Assembly (NCBI GenBank): GCA_946480015.1
Contig: CAMLIL010000073.1
Span: forward strand, 1-29,523
Length of the DNA: 29,523 bases
Reading direction: 5' to 3'
From: an uncultured Oxalobacteraceae bacterium
GTDB lineage: Bacteria; Pseudomonadota; Gammaproteobacteria; Burkholderiales; Burkholderiaceae
The notes beneath the pieces are model-generated. The model saw only the letters and a program-made list of their open reading frames with translations. It was not told where the DNA came from and did not search any database. Shown piece by piece: positions 24,527 through 29,523 of the stretch. How positions within the stretch are numbered: position 1 is the first letter of the stretch; each line of letters begins with the position of its first letter. Made by a program: the position numbers and the translations under genes.

Positions 24527-26155
24527 TCAGGTGGAAATGCCGTACTTACGTTTGAGTGCGGCATATTCGTCGCCGAGCACCCCCAGCAAGGGATGGGCGG
24601 CATCGAGCGAGCGCACCGTGTCGATCTGGTTGCGGCAAGTTTCGGCCAGGGCGTGATCCCAGCCCAGTTCCCCCAGCTGCTTGAGGATGGCGTTGATGGT
24701 CGCCATCATCACCTGCAGATTTCCTGGGGACATGTGCAGCGCCTCCAGGGTGGTCTGCACGGCGCCTTTCAGGTCGCCCATATTGGTTTTCTCGGCCGCC
24801 AGGTTGAGCAGCACCTGGGCCTGGGCTTTCAGCTGATGGCCCATGCCTTCGGCCAGGTCTGGGCGGCCGGCCTTGACGAACACGCTCATGGCTTGCTGCG
24901 GTGACACGCCGCTGTTGACGTCGTTCATCACCGCCAGCATGACTTCGGAGGCTTCCCTGTCCATCTTATTGTTAAGGCAAGTTTTAGCCAGGCCGATCTT
25001 GAGCTCGCTCGACAGGCCGCTGGCCGTGCGCACCGCGCCCACCGCCGTGCCCAGTTCGGACAGGGCGGCGGCCTTGTTGCCCGCCGTTTCGTGCAGCAGG
25101 GCGACCGAGATCGACTTGCAGACGTCGACGTTGGGATTGCCGCGCAGTGATTTTTCCATGTCGCGGATGACTCCGCTGGCCTGGGCGGCGTCGCCCTTGC
25201 GCAGCAGGGTCTTGACCAGATTGACATGATCTTCGGGATTGCGGAATTCCGAATACTTGGCCTTGGCCACCACCTGCTTGAAGGATTTTTCCGCCGCCGC
25301 CACGTCGCCGGCGTCCAGCGCCACTTCGCCCAGTTTGCGCAAGCGGCGGATCATGTGCGGCGAGATCGATACCGCCTCTTCCAGCACTTGCTGGGCGCGC
25401 GCGCCCTGGCCGTGGCTTTCGTAGCAGCGCGCCAGCAGATCGTAAGCGGCCATCAGGCGCGGATTGTCGGCGATTAATTTGGTCAGTACGCCTTCGGCCT
25501 CCTCGGTGCGCTCCTGGGCGAACAGGGTGCGTGCCAGTCCCAGGTGGGCCCAGCCGGTCGGCTTGTTGTCGATGATCGCGCAGTACAGCTTCTCGGCCTC
25601 GCCCAGCTCGCCCAGGCTGACCTGCAATTCGGCGCGCAGGCGGGCGAAATCCAAGGCGTAGCGCGGGATCGCGGCTTCGGCGTCGGCACAGGCACGCACC
25701 GCCTGGCGCAGATTACCCTGGCCGATCAATTGATAAATTGGCAAAAATGCCGTGCGCCGCTCGATGGCGCGCTGGATCCGCTGGCTCAGCACGTCGACCG
25801 TGAACGGCTTGAGGATATAGTCGGTCGGGGTCAGCTCGGCGGCGCTGACCACCTTGCTGTATACGCCTTCGGAGGTGATCATGATGAAAATGGTCCACAG
25901 GCCGATCAGCTTGTGATGGCGCAGGTCTTCCAGCAGTTGCTGGCCATCCTGGCCGTCCTCGCTGCCGCTGCCCAGGTCGTATTCGCACAGGATGATGTCG
26001 TACGAGCGCTTGGACAATTGCTTGATTGCAGTGCCCGAACTGACCGCAAACTCGATCTTGGTGATATTGGCCTGGTTGAGCATGTTCTGCAGGCTGCCGC
26101 GCATGCCCGGATTCGGGTCGATCACCAATACCGACAAGTTGCTGTTATCTTGCAT
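24527..26155 (-). CDS. Receiver-domain protein with TPR repeats; phospho-acceptor Asp replaced by Glu
   Basis: The product has 542 residues. Residues 7-125 form a CheY-like receiver: Asp13 of the acidic pocket, Thr94 in IMITSE, and Lys116-Pro117 in YILKPF. In the strand IILCEYDLG, Glu58 sits where the phospho-accepting Asp is expected. From about 145 to the end the chain is helical with multiple TPR-like repeats (LGELGEAEKLYCAIIDNKP, LARTLFAQERTEEAEGVL, ALDAGDVAAAEKSFKQVV and others). There is no DNA-binding or enzymatic output domain, so it probably works as a protein-interaction scaffold, perhaps in surface or motility signalling. It converges on the TonB receptor gene (13 bases apart) and diverges from purL. 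Confidence 0.9.
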   Translation of the reverse strand: MQDNSNLSVLVIDPNPGMRGSLQNMLNQANITKIEFAVSSGTAIKQLSKRSYDIILCEYDLGSGSEDGQDGQQLLEDLRHHKLIGLWTIFIMITSEGVYSKVVSAAELTPTDYILKPFTVDVLSQRIQRAIERRTAFLPIYQLIGQGNLRQAVRACADAEAAIPRYALDFARLRAELQVSLGELGEAEKLYCAIIDNKPTGWAHLGLARTLFAQERTEEAEGVLTKLIADNPRLMAAYDLLARCYESHGQGARAQQVLEEAVSISPHMIRRLRKLGEVALDAGDVAAAEKSFKQVVAKAKYSEFRNPEDHVNLVKTLLRKGDAAQASGVIRDMEKSLRGNPNVDVCKSISVALLHETAGNKAAALSELGTAVGAVRTASGLSSELKIGLAKTCLNNKMDREASEVMLAVMNDVNSGVSPQQAMSVFVKAGRPDLAEGMGHQLKAQAQVLLNLAAEKTNMGDLKGAVQTTLEALHMSPGNLQVMMATINAILKQLGELGWDHALAETCRNQIDTVRSLDAAHPLLGVLGDEYAALKRKYGIST

Positions 26156-26276
26156 CGCTATCCACTTTCTGACTCATGCGCTATTAACGGCATCGGCAGC
26201 CGCGTCTGAAGGCCTTACCATACGCAAACGGGTGTGCTTACGCAACTGGTAATGGCCGGGAGAGGGGGGGACGCGG

Positions 26277-26282
26277 TATAAT
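26277..26282 (+). promoter_or_regulatory. Probable -10 box of the purL promoter
   Basis: TATAAT lies 87 bases before the purL ATG in the 214-base gap between the divergent TPR and purL genes. The -35 region around 26254-26259 is poor. A run of seven G (26264-26270) sits in the spacer. No PurR box or riboswitch was recognised in the leader. Confidence 0.5.
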
Positions 26283-26369
26283 ATTGGTCTAAAGGATTTC
26301 AGTTCCGCTCGATCCAGTGCCCTCACACCCTTTAATCCGCAGCCTTGCTGCATCAACCACCTCCTCACC

Positions 26370-29523
<3,154 letters not shown>

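Overview
The window looks like the chromosome of a high-GC betaproteobacterium, most likely of the Oxalobacteraceae (Massilia/Duganella type). I infer this from strong GC bias at third codon positions, the PurL sequence, a receiver-TPR protein of a type I associate with Burkholderiales, and secreted glycosidases next to TonB receptors. No rRNA, tRNA or CRISPR array was seen.

Layout. (1) 1-2904 is the 3' part of a fused hydantoinase/5-oxoprolinase gene. (2) 2992-7009 is a plus-strand sugar-degradation group: a secreted GH29 alpha-L-fucosidase, a small RhaM-type mutarotase and a secreted GH42 beta-galactosidase. (3) 15352 down to 6901 is a tightly packed minus-strand operon of five genes: a PduX-like GHMP kinase, a cysteine-synthase/SbnA-like PLP enzyme, an ATP-grasp-DUF4213-DUF364 fusion, an MFS exporter and an RND pump. 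The kinase gene is divergent from a Fur-family regulator (15473-15886), and an almost palindromic 30-bp operator lies between them. (4) 15887-18669 is an accessory insert: an IS5-type transposase remnant, a damaged HTH antitoxin-like gene, a small T6SS-associated protein, a VRR-NUC effector-like nuclease and a DUF3396 immunity-like protein. (5) 22240 down to 18670 encodes a three-gene ABC-2 transporter, divergent from a TonB-dependent receptor (22333-24513). Their shared intergenic region holds a second operator that shares the core AACGATAATG with the first. (6) A receiver-TPR protein (26155 to 24527) is divergent from purL, which starts at 26370 and runs off the window.

The main candidate for a new system is blocks 3 plus 5. 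The kinase could activate an amino acid (Thr or Ser) as its O-phosphate. The PLP enzyme could replace the phosphate with an amine to give a diamino acid or SbnA-type conjugate. The ATP-grasp fusion could ligate this to a second acid, and its C-terminal half resembles a family named for putative heavy-metal chelation. MFS, RND and ABC proteins and a TonB receptor would move the product, and a Fur/Zur-type repressor would control both arms. I read this as an NRPS-independent metallophore locus of unknown product. The functional link is inference; gene order, overlaps and operators are seen directly.

The accessory insert splits this locus. The same 9 bases (CCTAGAGCC) occur at both of its edges and contain the Fur-gene stop and the opposing ABC-permease stop. 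The two halves may therefore have been directly adjacent and convergent before the T6SS effector/immunity island arrived.
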